In this document: positions 1-9,111 of the stretch, piece by piece | How positions within the stretch are numbered: position 1 is the stretch's first letter | Layout of the letters: each line of letters opens with the position of its first letter | Origin: Acidobacteriaceae bacterium TAA 166 | GTDB taxonomy: Bacteria; Acidobacteriota; Terriglobia; Terriglobales; Acidobacteriaceae | Reading direction: 5' to 3' | Assembly (NCBI GenBank): GCA_000421065.1 | Contig: ATWD01000002.1 | Location: 186,001-250,000, forward strand | DNA length: 64,000 bases | Notes under the pieces: model-generated | What the model was told of the DNA's origin: nothing | Database searches by the model: none | The model's input: the letters and a program-made list of their open reading frames with translations, nothing else | Translations under genes and position numbers: made by a program

Positions 1-813
1 GTGAGGAACTCGGTCGACCACGGTGTCGAAAATCCCGAGGAGCGCATCGCGGCCGGGAAGTCGCGCGAGGCGCGGATCTTTCTCCGTGCCTATCATCAGG
101 CCGGTCAGGTGGTGATCGAGATCGCCGACGATGGCCGAGGTCTTAACCGCGAGAAGATTCTCGCCAAAGCCGCGCAGAACGGCGTAATCGAAGCCGGAGC
201 GCAGCTGACGGATTCGGAGATTCATCAGCTGATCTTTGAGCCCGGGTTCTCGACCGCCGAGAAGATCACCGACGTCTCCGGGCGCGGTGTGGGGATGGAT
301 GTGGTCCGCCGCAATGTGGAGAAGCTGCGGGGCCGGATCGATATCCAGTCGGAGCCGGGCAAGGGGACTACGTTTCACCTGAGGCTTCCTCTGACGCTGG
401 CCATCATCGAGGGTCTGGTGGTGATGGTCGGGACCAGCCGCTACGTTGTCCCGATCTTTTCGGTGCGCGAGATGTTTCGTCCCACGCCGGATCTGCTCTC
501 GACCGTACAGGGGCGCCACGAGATGGCCTTGGTGCGGGGGAGTCTGCTTCCCATCGTGAGGCTGCATCGGCGATTCAATATCCCGTCGAAGGCGGTCGAT
601 CCCTCCGAAGGGCTTCTGGTGGTGATCGAGAGCAACGATCGCCAGTTCTGCCTGCTGGTGGACGATCTGGCCGGCAAGCAGGAGGTCGTGATCAAGAGCC
701 TGGGCGAGACCTTCAAGGACATCTCCGGACTGGCCGGCTGCGCCATCCTGGGAGATGGACGCGTGGGACTGATTCTCGACATGGAGGGGATCTATCAGGA
801 GGCCGCGGCATGA
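1..813 (+). CDS. cheA: Chemotaxis histidine kinase CheA, C-terminal part (cut by window start)
   Basis: The reading frame is already open at base 1 and begins inside the kinase N box (RNSVDHG). The visible 270 residues hold the rest of the HATPase domain: the G1 box around DDGRGLN, the F box near FEPGFST, the G2 box GRGVGMDVV and the GKGTTF motif. A CheW-like regulatory domain follows from about residue 135. CheA autophosphorylates on a histidine in the missing P1 domain and passes phosphate to CheY and CheB. The H-box, P2 and dimerisation regions lie outside the window. The frame ends in an ATGA overlap with cheR, so the two are probably translationally coupled. The truncation is a window artefact, not damage. 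Confidence 0.95.
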   Translation: MRNSVDHGVENPEERIAAGKSREARIFLRAYHQAGQVVIEIADDGRGLNREKILAKAAQNGVIEAGAQLTDSEIHQLIFEPGFSTAEKITDVSGRGVGMDVVRRNVEKLRGRIDIQSEPGKGTTFHLRLPLTLAIIEGLVVMVGTSRYVVPIFSVREMFRPTPDLLSTVQGRHEMALVRGSLLPIVRLHRRFNIPSKAVDPSEGLLVVIESNDRQFCLLVDDLAGKQEVVIKSLGETFKDISGLAGCAILGDGRVGLILDMEGIYQEAAA

Positions 814-1721
814 GCGGTTCCTCACACGGACAGGCCTGGCACGGACAGGCCGCTGCCCCGAACGGGTCCTCCGAACGGAGGCTTCGCCCGAAGGAGTTCG
901 AGCAGATTGCGAAGACGATGTACAGGAGCTTCGGCGTCGACCTTGGGGGCAAAGAGATCCTGGTCGAGGCCAGGCTGGGCAAGAAGCTGCGGGAGCTCGG
1001 AATGGAGAGCTTCGAGCAGTACTGGAAGATGGTCGAAGAGGACAGGAGCGGAGAGTCGCTGACCGCGATGGTCGATCTTCTGACCACCAACCACACCAGC
1101 TTCTTTCGCGAGACCCAGCACTTCGATTATCTCCGCAGGGAGATCCTTCCATCGCTTCCTCCCCCCGGCCGGATTCGCGTCTGGAGCGCGGCCTGCTCGA
1201 CGGGCGAGGAGCCCTATTCGATTGCGTTTACCCTGCTGGAGGCGCTCGGAGCTGCGCAGGCCGCGAGGATCGGCATCCTGGCTAGCGACATCTCGACCCG
1301 CGTCCTGGCCGCGGCCGGACGCGGGATCTACACCTCCGAGCGCCTGGGCACGATGCCGAACGAGCAGCAGCGCCGGTATCTGCTGAAAGGAACAAAAGAT
1401 TCGCAAGGATCCTATCTCGTCAAGCAGGAGGTGCGGTCGCTCGTGACCTTCGAGAGGCTCAACCTGATGGAGGACTTCTCGCATGTGGGCGTATTCCAGG
1501 TGATCTTCTGCCGCAACGTGATGATCTACTTCGATCAAAAGACCCAGCAGGCTCTGGTGAACCGTCTTGCGGCACAGCTGGCGCCGGGAGGTCATCTTTT
1601 AATCGGCCACGCAGAGAGCCTGAACGGGATCGACCATGGGCTGAAATATATCCGGCCTGCGACCTACCGGAAGATTGCCGGACCCTCGAACAGCTTTTAC
1701 CGGAGACACACCGACCGATGA
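810..1721 (+). CDS. cheR: Chemotaxis protein methyltransferase CheR
   Basis: 303 residues. An N-terminal CheR all-alpha domain (about 25-85) is followed by a SAM-dependent methyltransferase domain with the family signature SAACSTGEEPYSIA at about 128-141 and FCRNVMIYFD near the C-terminal third. CheR methylates glutamates on chemoreceptors, opposing CheB. The ATG overlaps the cheA stop (ATGA). The first 25 residues are low-complexity and rich in Gly, Ser and Gln, so a slightly later start is conceivable, but the overlap favours this one. The stop overlaps the cheD start in the same way. No TPR extension is present. Confidence 0.95.
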   Translation: MSGSSHGQAWHGQAAAPNGSSERRLRPKEFEQIAKTMYRSFGVDLGGKEILVEARLGKKLRELGMESFEQYWKMVEEDRSGESLTAMVDLLTTNHTSFFRETQHFDYLRREILPSLPPPGRIRVWSAACSTGEEPYSIAFTLLEALGAAQAARIGILASDISTRVLAAAGRGIYTSERLGTMPNEQQRRYLLKGTKDSQGSYLVKQEVRSLVTFERLNLMEDFSHVGVFQVIFCRNVMIYFDQKTQQALVNRLAAQLAPGGHLLIGHAESLNGIDHGLKYIRPATYRKIAGPSNSFYRRHTDR

Positions 1722-2230
1722 CGCTTGTGGTGGTTGGAATTGGGGAGTATGCGGTCAGTGCCGATCCTGAAGCTACCCTGGTGACCTATGCGCTGGGATC
1801 CTGCATCGCCGTTGCCATCTTCGATCCGGTGTCCCGCATCGGCGGTCTTCTGCACTATATGCTGCCCGATTCCTCGCTCGACCAGGAGAAGGCCATTCAG
1901 CGGCCGGGGATGTTTGCCGATACCGGAATTCCTCTGCTGTTTCAGAAGGCGTATCAGCTGGGCGCGGTGCGCTCGCGCATCGAGGTTGCCGTGATGGGAG
2001 GCGCCCAGGTGATGGATGCCAGCGAGACCTTCAACATCGGCAAGCGCAACCATCTCGCACTGCGCAAGATCTTCTGGAAGGCCGGAATCCTGGTGCGCAG
2101 CGAGGATGTGGGCGGGACGCAGTCGAGAACGGTCCGGCTGGAGCTGTCGAACGGCCGTATCGTGATCCGTCGCGGACTGACGGAACAGATTTTGGAGCCT
2201 TCTTTGGTAAGGAAGAGCCTTCAGCAGTAA
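1718..2230 (+). CDS. cheD: Chemoreceptor glutamine deamidase CheD
   Basis: 170 residues, the usual CheD size. The family hallmark is visible: a catalytic-cysteine segment LGSCIAVAIFD (about 29-39), then a His in GGLLHYMLP, consistent with the Cys-His-Thr deamidase site. CheD deamidates receptor glutamines to glutamates and in many bacteria also stimulates CheC/CheX-type CheY phosphatases. A CheX-like gene is present two genes downstream, which fits that partnership. The start overlaps the cheR stop (ATGA). Confidence 0.93.
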   Translation: MTLVVVGIGEYAVSADPEATLVTYALGSCIAVAIFDPVSRIGGLLHYMLPDSSLDQEKAIQRPGMFADTGIPLLFQKAYQLGAVRSRIEVAVMGGAQVMDASETFNIGKRNHLALRKIFWKAGILVRSEDVGGTQSRTVRLELSNGRIVIRRGLTEQILEPSLVRKSLQQ

Positions 2231-2245
2231 GGAAAGGAGCGGGCC

Positions 2246-2647
2246 ATGGCGTTTAAGGTGCTTGTCGTCGACGATTCGCCTGCGATGCGCAAGATGATTC
2301 GCAGGGTCATGGATATGTCCGGTATCGAGTTGGGCGAGTATCTTGAAGCCGGCAACGGACAGGAGGCGCTCGATCTGCTGCGATCTCATTGGGTGGACCT
2401 TGTCCTTACCGACATCAACATGCCCGTGATGAACGGCGAACAGCTGCTGCGGGAGATCGGCAACGATGTATTGCTCGAGTCGATTCCCGTGATGGTGATC
2501 TCGACCGACCGCACCGAGGCCAGGCTCGAGCGCATGATGGCCCTGGGCGCCCGCGACTATGTAACCAAGCCATTTGTTCCCGAGACTCTGGGACGGGCGA
2601 TGGAGAGACTTCTCCTGGGAGAGGGACATGCAGATCACAGGCCATAA
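2246..2647 (+). CDS. cheY: CheY-like single-domain response regulator
   Basis: 133 residues, one receiver domain. The acidic pair is in VLVVDDSPAMRK, the phospho-acceptor Asp in DLVLTDINMPVMNG, the switch Ser/Thr in VMVISTD and the conserved Lys in YVTKPF. It should carry the phosphoryl signal from CheA to the flagellar motor or another output. A good Shine-Dalgarno (AAGGAG) sits just before the ATG. The 3' end overlaps the downstream cheX-like gene by 20 bp. The CheY role is inferred from its place inside the che operon. Confidence 0.9.
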   Translation: MAFKVLVVDDSPAMRKMIRRVMDMSGIELGEYLEAGNGQEALDLLRSHWVDLVLTDINMPVMNGEQLLREIGNDVLLESIPVMVISTDRTEARLERMMALGARDYVTKPFVPETLGRAMERLLLGEGHADHRP

Positions 2648-3086
2648 CCTATTACTGACGGAGGTGGCCTCCGACGTGCTCGAGTCGATGTGCTTCCTCG
2701 GTGTCCTCGGTCCCGCGGAGGATGCGTCGCTGCCGGGGGAAGAGGTAATTCTCTGCCGCCTGGAGTTCTCGGGAGACGGCGGTGGAAGCTTTGGCCTTGC
2801 CGCTCCCCGAAAGATTGCGGAGGTGATCGCGGAGAACTTCCTGGGTCAGCCCACGGAGGAGATCTCTCGGGTGCAGATCGAAGAGGTCCTGTGCGAGCTC
2901 TCGAACATGATCTGCGGTTCGTTCTTAAGCCGTCTTCGCGCGAATACGATCTTCGATCTGACCCATCCCCGGTGCGAGCCGGCCGACGCGGCGCGATCCT
3001 CCGTCGCGCTCTCGGGCAACGTGACGGCTCAGATGCTCGATCTCGACGAGGGGTCGCTCTTCCTCTGGCTGGAGGCCAACGCGTGA
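2628..3086 (+). CDS. cheX: CheX/CheC-like CheY-P phosphatase
   Basis: About 152 residues from the ATG at 2628, which follows a GAGAGGGA ribosome site and overlaps the cheY end. The motif ELSNMICG (ExxN followed by Gly) matches the CheC/CheX/FliY phosphatase helix, where Glu and Asn dephosphorylate CheY-P. Only one such helix is clear, which suits CheX better than CheC. The position directly after cheY and near cheD supports this. An in-frame start at 2574 would place it deep inside cheY and lacks a ribosome site. The stop overlaps the GTG of cheB. Confidence 0.8.
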   Translation: MQITGHNLLLTEVASDVLESMCFLGVLGPAEDASLPGEEVILCRLEFSGDGGGSFGLAAPRKIAEVIAENFLGQPTEEISRVQIEEVLCELSNMICGSFLSRLRANTIFDLTHPRCEPADAARSSVALSGNVTAQMLDLDEGSLFLWLEANA

Positions 3087-4144
3087 GGGATGCGGGATCC
3101 AAGATCAAGATTTTGGTGGTCGACGACTCGGCGATCGTGCGCAAGATATTGACGGAGACGATCTCGGCCGAGAAGGACATGGAGGTGGTGGGGACGGCTC
3201 CCGATCCCTTCGTGGCGCGGGACAAGATCCTCGCGTTGCGGCCCGATGTCCTGACGCTCGATATCGAGATGCCGCGCATGGACGGCCTTACGTTTTTAAA
3301 GAAGCTGATGGTCTATCACCCGATGCCGGTGATCATCATCAGCTCGTTGACGCAGGCCTCGGCCGAGATCTCGATGGAGGCCCTCAGGTGCGGAGCGGTC
3401 GAGGTGATGGCGAAGCCCGGCGGACCGTATTCAATCGGCGAGCTGCGCCATGCCCTGTCGTCCAAGCTTCGCGCCGCAGCCAATGCGCGCATCCGCAGGC
3501 CGATGGTTCAAGAGGCGAGCTCTTCGCCGGCTCTCCCTCAGGCATCGAAGACGGAGAGGCGACCGGCGTCTTCCAATGCGATCATTGCGATCGGCGCCTC
3601 CACAGGGGGCACGGAGGCGATCCGCGTCGTGCTGGAACAACTGCCCGCTTCTACGCCGGGAGTCGTCATTGCGCAGCATATTCCTCCTGTCTTCTCCGCA
3701 GCCTTTGCCGCCAGGTTGAATAAGCTGTGCGCGATGGAGGTGATCGAGGCCAAGGATGGCGACGAGGTCGTTCCGGGACTGGCTCTGGTGGCGCCGGGCG
3801 ACTTCCACATGGTGCTGCGGCGCGGTGGAGCAGGATACTGCGTCGAGGTGCGGGGAGGACCGCAGGTCTGCTACCAGAGGCCATCGGTCGATGTTCTGTT
3901 CTCCTCGGTCGCGGAGGCCGCGGGCAGGGATGCGATCGGCGTGCTGCTGACGGGGATGGGAGCCGATGGCGCGCAGGGGCTTCTGCGCATGAAGCAGAAG
4001 GGAGCACGCACCATCGCGCAGGATGAGGCGAGCTGCGTGGTCTACGGAATGCCGCGCGAGGCCGTCAAGGTGGGAGCCGTCGATACGATTCTTCCTCTCT
4101 CCGCGATTCCGGATTCTCTGACGGAGATGTGTTTCACGCGGTAG
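3083..4144 (+). CDS. cheB: Protein-glutamate methylesterase/deamidase CheB
   Basis: 353 residues from the GTG at 3083, which overlaps the preceding stop (GTGA) and is preceded by GGAGG with 7-nt spacing. The receiver domain shows VVDDSAIVRK, the phospho-site TLDIEMPRMDG and a C-terminal KPGG. The methylesterase domain follows a short linker (about 160-350): catalytic Ser in GASTGGTEA, His in AQHIPP and Asp in LTGMGADGA. CheB removes receptor methyl groups when phosphorylated by CheA. The open frame continues upstream to 2690, but that part is a shadow of cheX. Confidence 0.95.
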   Translation: MRDAGSKIKILVVDDSAIVRKILTETISAEKDMEVVGTAPDPFVARDKILALRPDVLTLDIEMPRMDGLTFLKKLMVYHPMPVIIISSLTQASAEISMEALRCGAVEVMAKPGGPYSIGELRHALSSKLRAAANARIRRPMVQEASSSPALPQASKTERRPASSNAIIAIGASTGGTEAIRVVLEQLPASTPGVVIAQHIPPVFSAAFAARLNKLCAMEVIEAKDGDEVVPGLALVAPGDFHMVLRRGGAGYCVEVRGGPQVCYQRPSVDVLFSSVAEAAGRDAIGVLLTGMGADGAQGLLRMKQKGARTIAQDEASCVVYGMPREAVKVGAVDTILPLSAIPDSLTEMCFTR

Positions 4145-4290
4145 CGATTGGAGGATGCCTGATCCAACGGTTGCCGCGAGGCTGTAAAGAAAAGGTTCTT
4201 CCCCGTCGATAACGTACTTGCCAGAGTTTCGTTGACAAGCGCTATTCGACAGGCCGCAGCTTCGAGAGAGAGAAGGGGCAGAGGAGATCT

Positions 4291-4821
4291 ATGCAGACAG
4301 CTCAAAGTTCCACGCAGGGTTCAAAGGCAGCGACGAATGGGGTGGTGTCCGACCCGAGGTCGGGGAAGTATCTCATCTTCCAGCTCGGGCGCGAGGAATT
4401 CGGAGCCGGCGTGATGAAGATTCGAGAGATTATGAAGATGCAGGAGATTACCACGGTCCCGCAGACGCTGGCTTTTATCGAAGGCGTGATCAATCTGCGT
4501 GGGCGTGTCATCCCGGTCGTCGATCTGCGCACGAAGTTCGGCCTCGAGCGCCAGGAACACACGGACCGTACCTGCATCATCGTGGTGCGGGCGCAGTCTT
4601 CTGAAGGCGAGCTTCCGATGGGCATCATTGTCGATGGCGTGGTGGAGGTGCTCACCCTGAATGACGCCGATATCGAAGACACGCCGGACTTCGGGCCGGG
4701 ATCGGCAAGCCCCTACCTTCTCGGCATGGCCAAGGTCAAGGGCAGGGTCAAAATCCTGCTCGACATCGATCAGGTCCTGAGCACCCAGGAGCTCAAGGGC
4801 ATCAGCTCCATCCTGCAATAA
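4291..4821 (+). CDS. cheW: Chemotaxis coupling protein CheW
   Basis: 176 residues forming one CheW domain: LIFQLGREEFGAGVMKIREI, then FIEGVINLRGRVIPVVDLR. It bridges the receptor and CheA. The N-terminal 25 residues are a polar Ser/Thr/Gly-rich leader. The ATG follows GAGGAG. About 145 bp separate it from cheB, the largest gap in the operon, so a secondary promoter is possible. The mcp gene follows after 30 bp, giving a receptor-coupler pair. Confidence 0.94.
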   Translation: MQTAQSSTQGSKAATNGVVSDPRSGKYLIFQLGREEFGAGVMKIREIMKMQEITTVPQTLAFIEGVINLRGRVIPVVDLRTKFGLERQEHTDRTCIIVVRAQSSEGELPMGIIVDGVVEVLTLNDADIEDTPDFGPGSASPYLLGMAKVKGRVKILLDIDQVLSTQELKGISSILQ

Positions 4822-4851
4822 CCGCGCGATCAGCCAAAGGAGATACGTTCA

Positions 4852-6447
4852 ATGAAGTCAGGGATTACGATCGGCAGACGCTTCGTCTTGACCGCGGGAG
4901 CATTGATGCTGTTGGTTGCGATTATGGCGTTGATCGCAATCAGAGGCTTCCACGAGATCGATAAACAGGTTCGTTCGATGGCCGACGATTCTTTGCCGGG
5001 ACTGGTCTATGCGACCTCCATGACCCATGACATCGATGAGACGAGGGTCTGGCAGCTTCGATACCAGCTGAGCAACGATTCGGAGAGTCTTGGGCAGGCC
5101 CAGCAGAGGTTAAAGACGACCCGCGAACAGCTGACGCAGGATATGAAGGGCTATGAGGCCAATCTGACCCAGGACGAGGATCGACGGAACTTCGAAAAGC
5201 TGAAGAGCGCCGTCGGAACCATCGATACCGTGTGGCCTGCGGTGGTTCGTCTGCGCTATGGAAACAAGCGAGCTGAATCGGAGAAGCTGTATTCGGATGC
5301 TCTCAGGCCGGTGATGCTTTCCATGGCATCGTTGCTGCCGGATATGTCGGCGAAGAACAAGCGGAACGCGGACGGCTCCATGGCGGAGATCGCCGGCACT
5401 CTTAAGGCCGGGTCTTCGTTCACGGTTACGTTCGCCATTCTCGCGTTCGTGGCGGGCGTGGGCATCGCCTGGTTCATGATTGTGACGCTGAACCGGCAGA
5501 TGGGGCAGGTCGTCTCCGAGCTGTCCGAGGGAGCCGATCAGATCGCAGGCGCGGCCTCGCAGGTCGCTTCTTCCAGTCAGATGCTGGCTCAGGGATCCTC
5601 CCAGCAGGCGGCGTCGATCGAGGAGACCTCGGCCTCGAGCGAAGAGATCAACTCAATGGCTCGAAAGAACACCGACAACTCGCGCTCGATGGCGTCGCTG
5701 ATGAGCCAGTCGCAGACGATGTTCGTCAAGACGAATACGCAGCTGAACGAGATGATCGTGTCGATGGACGAGATCAACCAATCGAGCGGGAAGATCTCGA
5801 AGATCATCAAGGTGATCGATGAGATCGCCTTTCAGACGAATATTCTTGCGCTCAACGCCGCCGTCGAGGCCGCCCGGGCGGGCGAGGCCGGCATGGGATT
5901 CGCGGTGGTGGCGGACGAGGTGCGAAGCCTGGCGCAGCGCTCGGCGCAGGCGGCCAAGGATACGGCTCTGCTGATCGAGGAGTCGATCTCAAAGTCGAAC
6001 GCGGGCAAAGAGAGGGTCGATCATGTGGCTGCGACGATCCAGACGATTACATCGGATTCAGCGAAGATCAAGACGCTGGTCGACGAGGTTAGCCTGGGCA
6101 GCGAGGAGCAGTCGCGCGGCCTTGAGCAGATCGCGCGCGCCATCTCCCAGATGGAGCAGGTGACCCAGGCGACGGCGGCGAACGCAGAGGAGAGCGCCGC
6201 CGCGGCCGAGGAGCTCAACGCGCAGTCGGAGACGCTGCGGGATGTGGTGCATCGTCTGAACGCGATGCTGGGGGGCTCGCAGAGAATGGAGATCGCACGC
6301 CGGCCTTCGGCGGTTCGCCCGGGCAGCCGGAATGCGCCCGTGAAGGCGGTTCGTGCGGCCTCTTCTCTCGCTGTCGCCACGCGGACGAAGGTCGCAGCAA
6401 AAGAGAAAGATGAGTTCCCGCTCGAGGCGGCGTTTCATGAGTTCTGA
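4852..6447 (+). CDS. Methyl-accepting chemotaxis protein
   Basis: 531 residues. TM1 is at about 12-33 and TM2 at about 187-208; between them lies a roughly 150-residue periplasmic helical region of the four-helix-bundle (4HB_MCP) kind. The cytoplasmic signalling domain carries the conserved hairpin (VIDEIAFQTNILALNAAVEA and the following AGMGFAVVADEVR). No canonical HAMP segment is obvious after TM2: the chain runs almost directly into the Ser/Gln/Glu-rich adaptation helices. The C-terminus (EFPLEAAFHEF) is not an NWETF-type CheR tether. The ligand cannot be told from sequence. It is the last gene of the che operon. Confidence 0.93.
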   Translation: MKSGITIGRRFVLTAGALMLLVAIMALIAIRGFHEIDKQVRSMADDSLPGLVYATSMTHDIDETRVWQLRYQLSNDSESLGQAQQRLKTTREQLTQDMKGYEANLTQDEDRRNFEKLKSAVGTIDTVWPAVVRLRYGNKRAESEKLYSDALRPVMLSMASLLPDMSAKNKRNADGSMAEIAGTLKAGSSFTVTFAILAFVAGVGIAWFMIVTLNRQMGQVVSELSEGADQIAGAASQVASSSQMLAQGSSQQAASIEETSASSEEINSMARKNTDNSRSMASLMSQSQTMFVKTNTQLNEMIVSMDEINQSSGKISKIIKVIDEIAFQTNILALNAAVEAARAGEAGMGFAVVADEVRSLAQRSAQAAKDTALLIEESISKSNAGKERVDHVAATIQTITSDSAKIKTLVDEVSLGSEEQSRGLEQIARAISQMEQVTQATAANAEESAAAAEELNAQSETLRDVVHRLNAMLGGSQRMEIARRPSAVRPGSRNAPVKAVRAASSLAVATRTKVAAKEKDEFPLEAAFHEF

Positions 6448-6465
6448 GCCGATCCGGCAGGCCTG

Positions 6466-6492
6466 CAGGAGGGAGCCAAGGGCTCCCTCCTG
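6466..6492. terminator. Bidirectional terminator hairpin between mcp and uvrB
   Basis: A perfect 12-bp inverted repeat, CAGGAGGGAGCC / GGCTCCCTCCTG, with a 3-nt loop lies between the convergent ends of mcp (6447) and uvrB (6498). A T-tract is weak on both strands, so termination is inferred from position and stem strength. Confidence 0.6.
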
Positions 6493-6497
6493 TCCTG

Positions 6498-8486
6498 CTA
6501 GCTGAAGAGAAACTCCTTGGTACGCAACTCCTTGATGCTGTCTCGCATGCGGGCGGCCTTCTCGAACTCGAACTTCTTGGCGGCCTCGCGCATCTCGGTC
6601 TCGAGCTTGGCGATATGGGTGTCGAGCTCCTGTTGGCTGGCGAACTCCGGCATGTCACCGGTCTCTTCGGTCAGGTCAGCGTAGTCGGCGTTGAGAATCG
6701 CGGCCAGCGTCATATCGGTGGGGCGGATGATGGACTGAGGCGTGATGCCGTTCTCTTCGTTGTAGGCCTGCTGGATCTCGCGTCGCCGGTTGGTCTCGTC
6801 GATCGCGCGCTGCATCGAATCCGTCATCTTGTCTGCATAGAGGATGGCTCTGCCCTCGAGATGCCGGGCGGCGCGGCCGATGGTCTGGATCAACGATCCC
6901 TGTGAGCGAAGGAAGCCTTCCTTGTCGGCATCGAGGATGGCGACGAGCGAGACCTCGGGGAGATCGAGCCCTTCGCGCAGAAGATTGATGCCGATCAGGA
7001 CGTCATACTCGCCCTTGCGAAGATCGCGCAGCAGCTTGATGCGTTCGAGGGTCTCGATCTCGGAGTGCATGTAGCGGCAGCGCACGCCAACCTCGGTGTA
7101 GTAGCCCGCAAGGTCCTCGGCCATGCGCTTGGTGAGGGTCGTCACCAGCACGCGTTGATTTCTTTCAGCGCGATCGCGAATCTCGGCCAGCAGATCGTCG
7201 ATCTGTCCTTTGACGGGGCGGATCTCGACGACGGGATCGATGAGACCGGTGGGCCGGATGATCTGTTCGACCACAACGCCGGCGGATTTGGTGAGCTCGT
7301 ACGGTCCGGGCGTGGCTGAGACATAGACGATCTGCCCGGTGCGCGACTCGAACTCCTCGAAGCGCAGGGGGCGGTTGTCGAGCGCGGAGGGAAGCCGGAA
7401 GCCGTAGTCGATGAGGTTCTGCTTGCGCGAGCGGTCGCCGTGCCACATGCCGTGGAGCTGAGGGACGGTGACGTGGGATTCGTCGATGAAGATGAGGTAG
7501 TCGCGGGGGAAGTAGTCGAGCAGGGTGGGCGGCGGCTCGCCGGGAAGGCGGCCGGAGAAGTGGCGGGAGTAGTTCTCGATGCCGTGGCAGTAGCCAACGG
7601 ACTTGATCATCTCGAGATCGAAGCGCGTGCGCTGATGGATGCGCTGCGACTCGACGAGACGGCCTTCTTTTTCGAGCTGAGCCTCCCAGTCGAAGAGCTC
7701 GGCGAGGATGGAGTCGATGGCGGTGGCTTTGCGCTCGGGCTGGACGACATAGTGGCTCTTCGGGTAGATCGGCAGACGGGAGTACTTCTGTTTGACGGAG
7801 CCGAAGAGCGGATCGATCTGCGAGAGGGAGTCGATCTCGTCGCCGAAGAGCTCGATGCGATAGGCGTTCTCATCGTAGGTGGGATAGACCTCGATGACGT
7901 CGCCTCTTACGCGAAAGGTTCCACGGCGGAAGTCGACGTCGTTGCGCTCGTAGAGGATCTCGACCAGGCGGCGGGTGATGTCCTCGCGGCGGACGCGCTG
8001 CCCTTTTTCGAGCAGGAGGAGCATTCCGTAGTAGGCTTCTGGCGAGCCGAGACCGTAGATGCAGGAGACAGAGGATACGATGATGGCGTCGCGGCGCTCG
8101 AAGAGGGAGCGGGTTGCGGAGAGCCGGAGCTTGTCCAGCTCCTCGTTGATGGTCGCCTCTTTCTCGATGTAGAGGTCGCCGGAGGGGATGTAGGCCTCGG
8201 GCTGGTAGTAGTCATAATAGGAGACGAAGTATTCGACCGCGTTCGAGGGGAAGAACTGTTTGAACTCATGGTAGAGCTGCGCAGCCAGGGTCTTGTTGTG
8301 GGCGAGGATCAAGGCAGGGCGATTGAGCTCGGCGATCACCTTGGCCATGGTGAAGGTCTTGCCGGAGCCGGTGACGCCGAGCAGGACCTGATCCTTTTCG
8401 CCTGCCTCGAGTCCGGCCACCAGCTCGCCGATCGCCCGGGGCTGGTCTCCCTGCGGTTTGTATGTCGTTGTTAATTGAAAATCCAT
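6498..8486 (-). CDS. uvrB: Excinuclease ABC subunit B
   Basis: 662 residues from the ATG at 8486 (MDFQLTTTYKPQGDQP), the normal UvrB size. It shows Walker A GVTGSGKT, the YYDYYQPEAYIP damage-binding hairpin region, the Walker B-like IDESHVTVPQL, VSATPG, a helicase C-terminal domain (LLREGLDLPEVSLVA) and the UVR domain at the end (KKFEFEKAARMRDSIKELR). UvrB verifies lesions after UvrA loading and recruits UvrC. The open frame extends 36 codons further upstream into the divergent phosphatase promoter; the internal ATG matches family N-termini. uvrA is in the same window at 32996. Confidence 0.97.
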   Translation of the reverse strand: MDFQLTTTYKPQGDQPRAIGELVAGLEAGEKDQVLLGVTGSGKTFTMAKVIAELNRPALILAHNKTLAAQLYHEFKQFFPSNAVEYFVSYYDYYQPEAYIPSGDLYIEKEATINEELDKLRLSATRSLFERRDAIIVSSVSCIYGLGSPEAYYGMLLLLEKGQRVRREDITRRLVEILYERNDVDFRRGTFRVRGDVIEVYPTYDENAYRIELFGDEIDSLSQIDPLFGSVKQKYSRLPIYPKSHYVVQPERKATAIDSILAELFDWEAQLEKEGRLVESQRIHQRTRFDLEMIKSVGYCHGIENYSRHFSGRLPGEPPPTLLDYFPRDYLIFIDESHVTVPQLHGMWHGDRSRKQNLIDYGFRLPSALDNRPLRFEEFESRTGQIVYVSATPGPYELTKSAGVVVEQIIRPTGLIDPVVEIRPVKGQIDDLLAEIRDRAERNQRVLVTTLTKRMAEDLAGYYTEVGVRCRYMHSEIETLERIKLLRDLRKGEYDVLIGINLLREGLDLPEVSLVAILDADKEGFLRSQGSLIQTIGRAARHLEGRAILYADKMTDSMQRAIDETNRRREIQQAYNEENGITPQSIIRPTDMTLAAILNADYADLTEETGDMPEFASQQELDTHIAKLETEMREAAKKFEFEKAARMRDSIKELRTKEFLFS

Positions 8487-8523
8487 CACCCCATAAGATA
8501 GTGGAAATAGACGGAGGTTGCGA

Positions 8524-9111
8524 ATGAGCGAAGGAACACAGTTATGGTTGATGCGCCACGGTGAGACCGAGTGGAGCCTGAGCGGCCAGCACACCAGCCG
8601 AACCGATATTCCCCTGACGGAGCAGGGCCGGCGGCGGGCCGAGGAGCTGCGGGATTACCTGAAGGGAACGGCCTTCGACGCGGTCTTCACGAGCCCGATG
8701 CAGCGCGCCCGCGAGACCTGCGAGATCGCCGGATTCGGCTCTCAGGCCGTCGTTGACGATGGCCTGAAGGAGTGGGACTACGGCATCTACGAGGGTAGGA
8801 CGACCCCTCAGATTCAGGCCGAGGTGCCGGGATGGAGCGTCTGGAAGGACCCTATTATCAACGGTGAGACGGCGGAGCAGGTCGGGGTGCGGGCCGATGG
8901 CGTGATCGCCCGGTCGCTGGCGGCCGCGCCCGCCGGCGGCAAGGTGGCGTTGTTTGCCCATGCCCATATCCTGCGGATCCTGGCGGCCCGCTGGCTGCTG
9001 CTCGAGGCAACGGGGGGAAGCCTCTTCACGTTAGGCACGGGAAGCGTGAGCGTGCTTGGGTGGGAGCGCAATAGCCGCGTCATCACGTCGTGGAATCGCG
9101 GCTTCGAATAG
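8524..9111 (+). CDS. Histidine phosphatase family protein
   Basis: 195 residues from the ATG at 8524, preceded by GGAGG with 6-nt spacing. The phosphohistidine signature LMRHGETEWS is at about 8-17, and the second conserved His lies in ALFAHAHILR near residue 145, typical of the phosphoglycerate-mutase-like branch (CobC/PhoE-like). The substrate cannot be assigned. It is divergent from uvrB across about 37 bp. The 3' end abuts the degraded C-terminus of the reverse-strand fluoride-antiporter pseudogene. Confidence 0.88.
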   Translation: MSEGTQLWLMRHGETEWSLSGQHTSRTDIPLTEQGRRRAEELRDYLKGTAFDAVFTSPMQRARETCEIAGFGSQAVVDDGLKEWDYGIYEGRTTPQIQAEVPGWSVWKDPIINGETAEQVGVRADGVIARSLAAAPAGGKVALFAHAHILRILAARWLLLEATGGSLFTLGTGSVSVLGWERNSRVITSWNRGFE

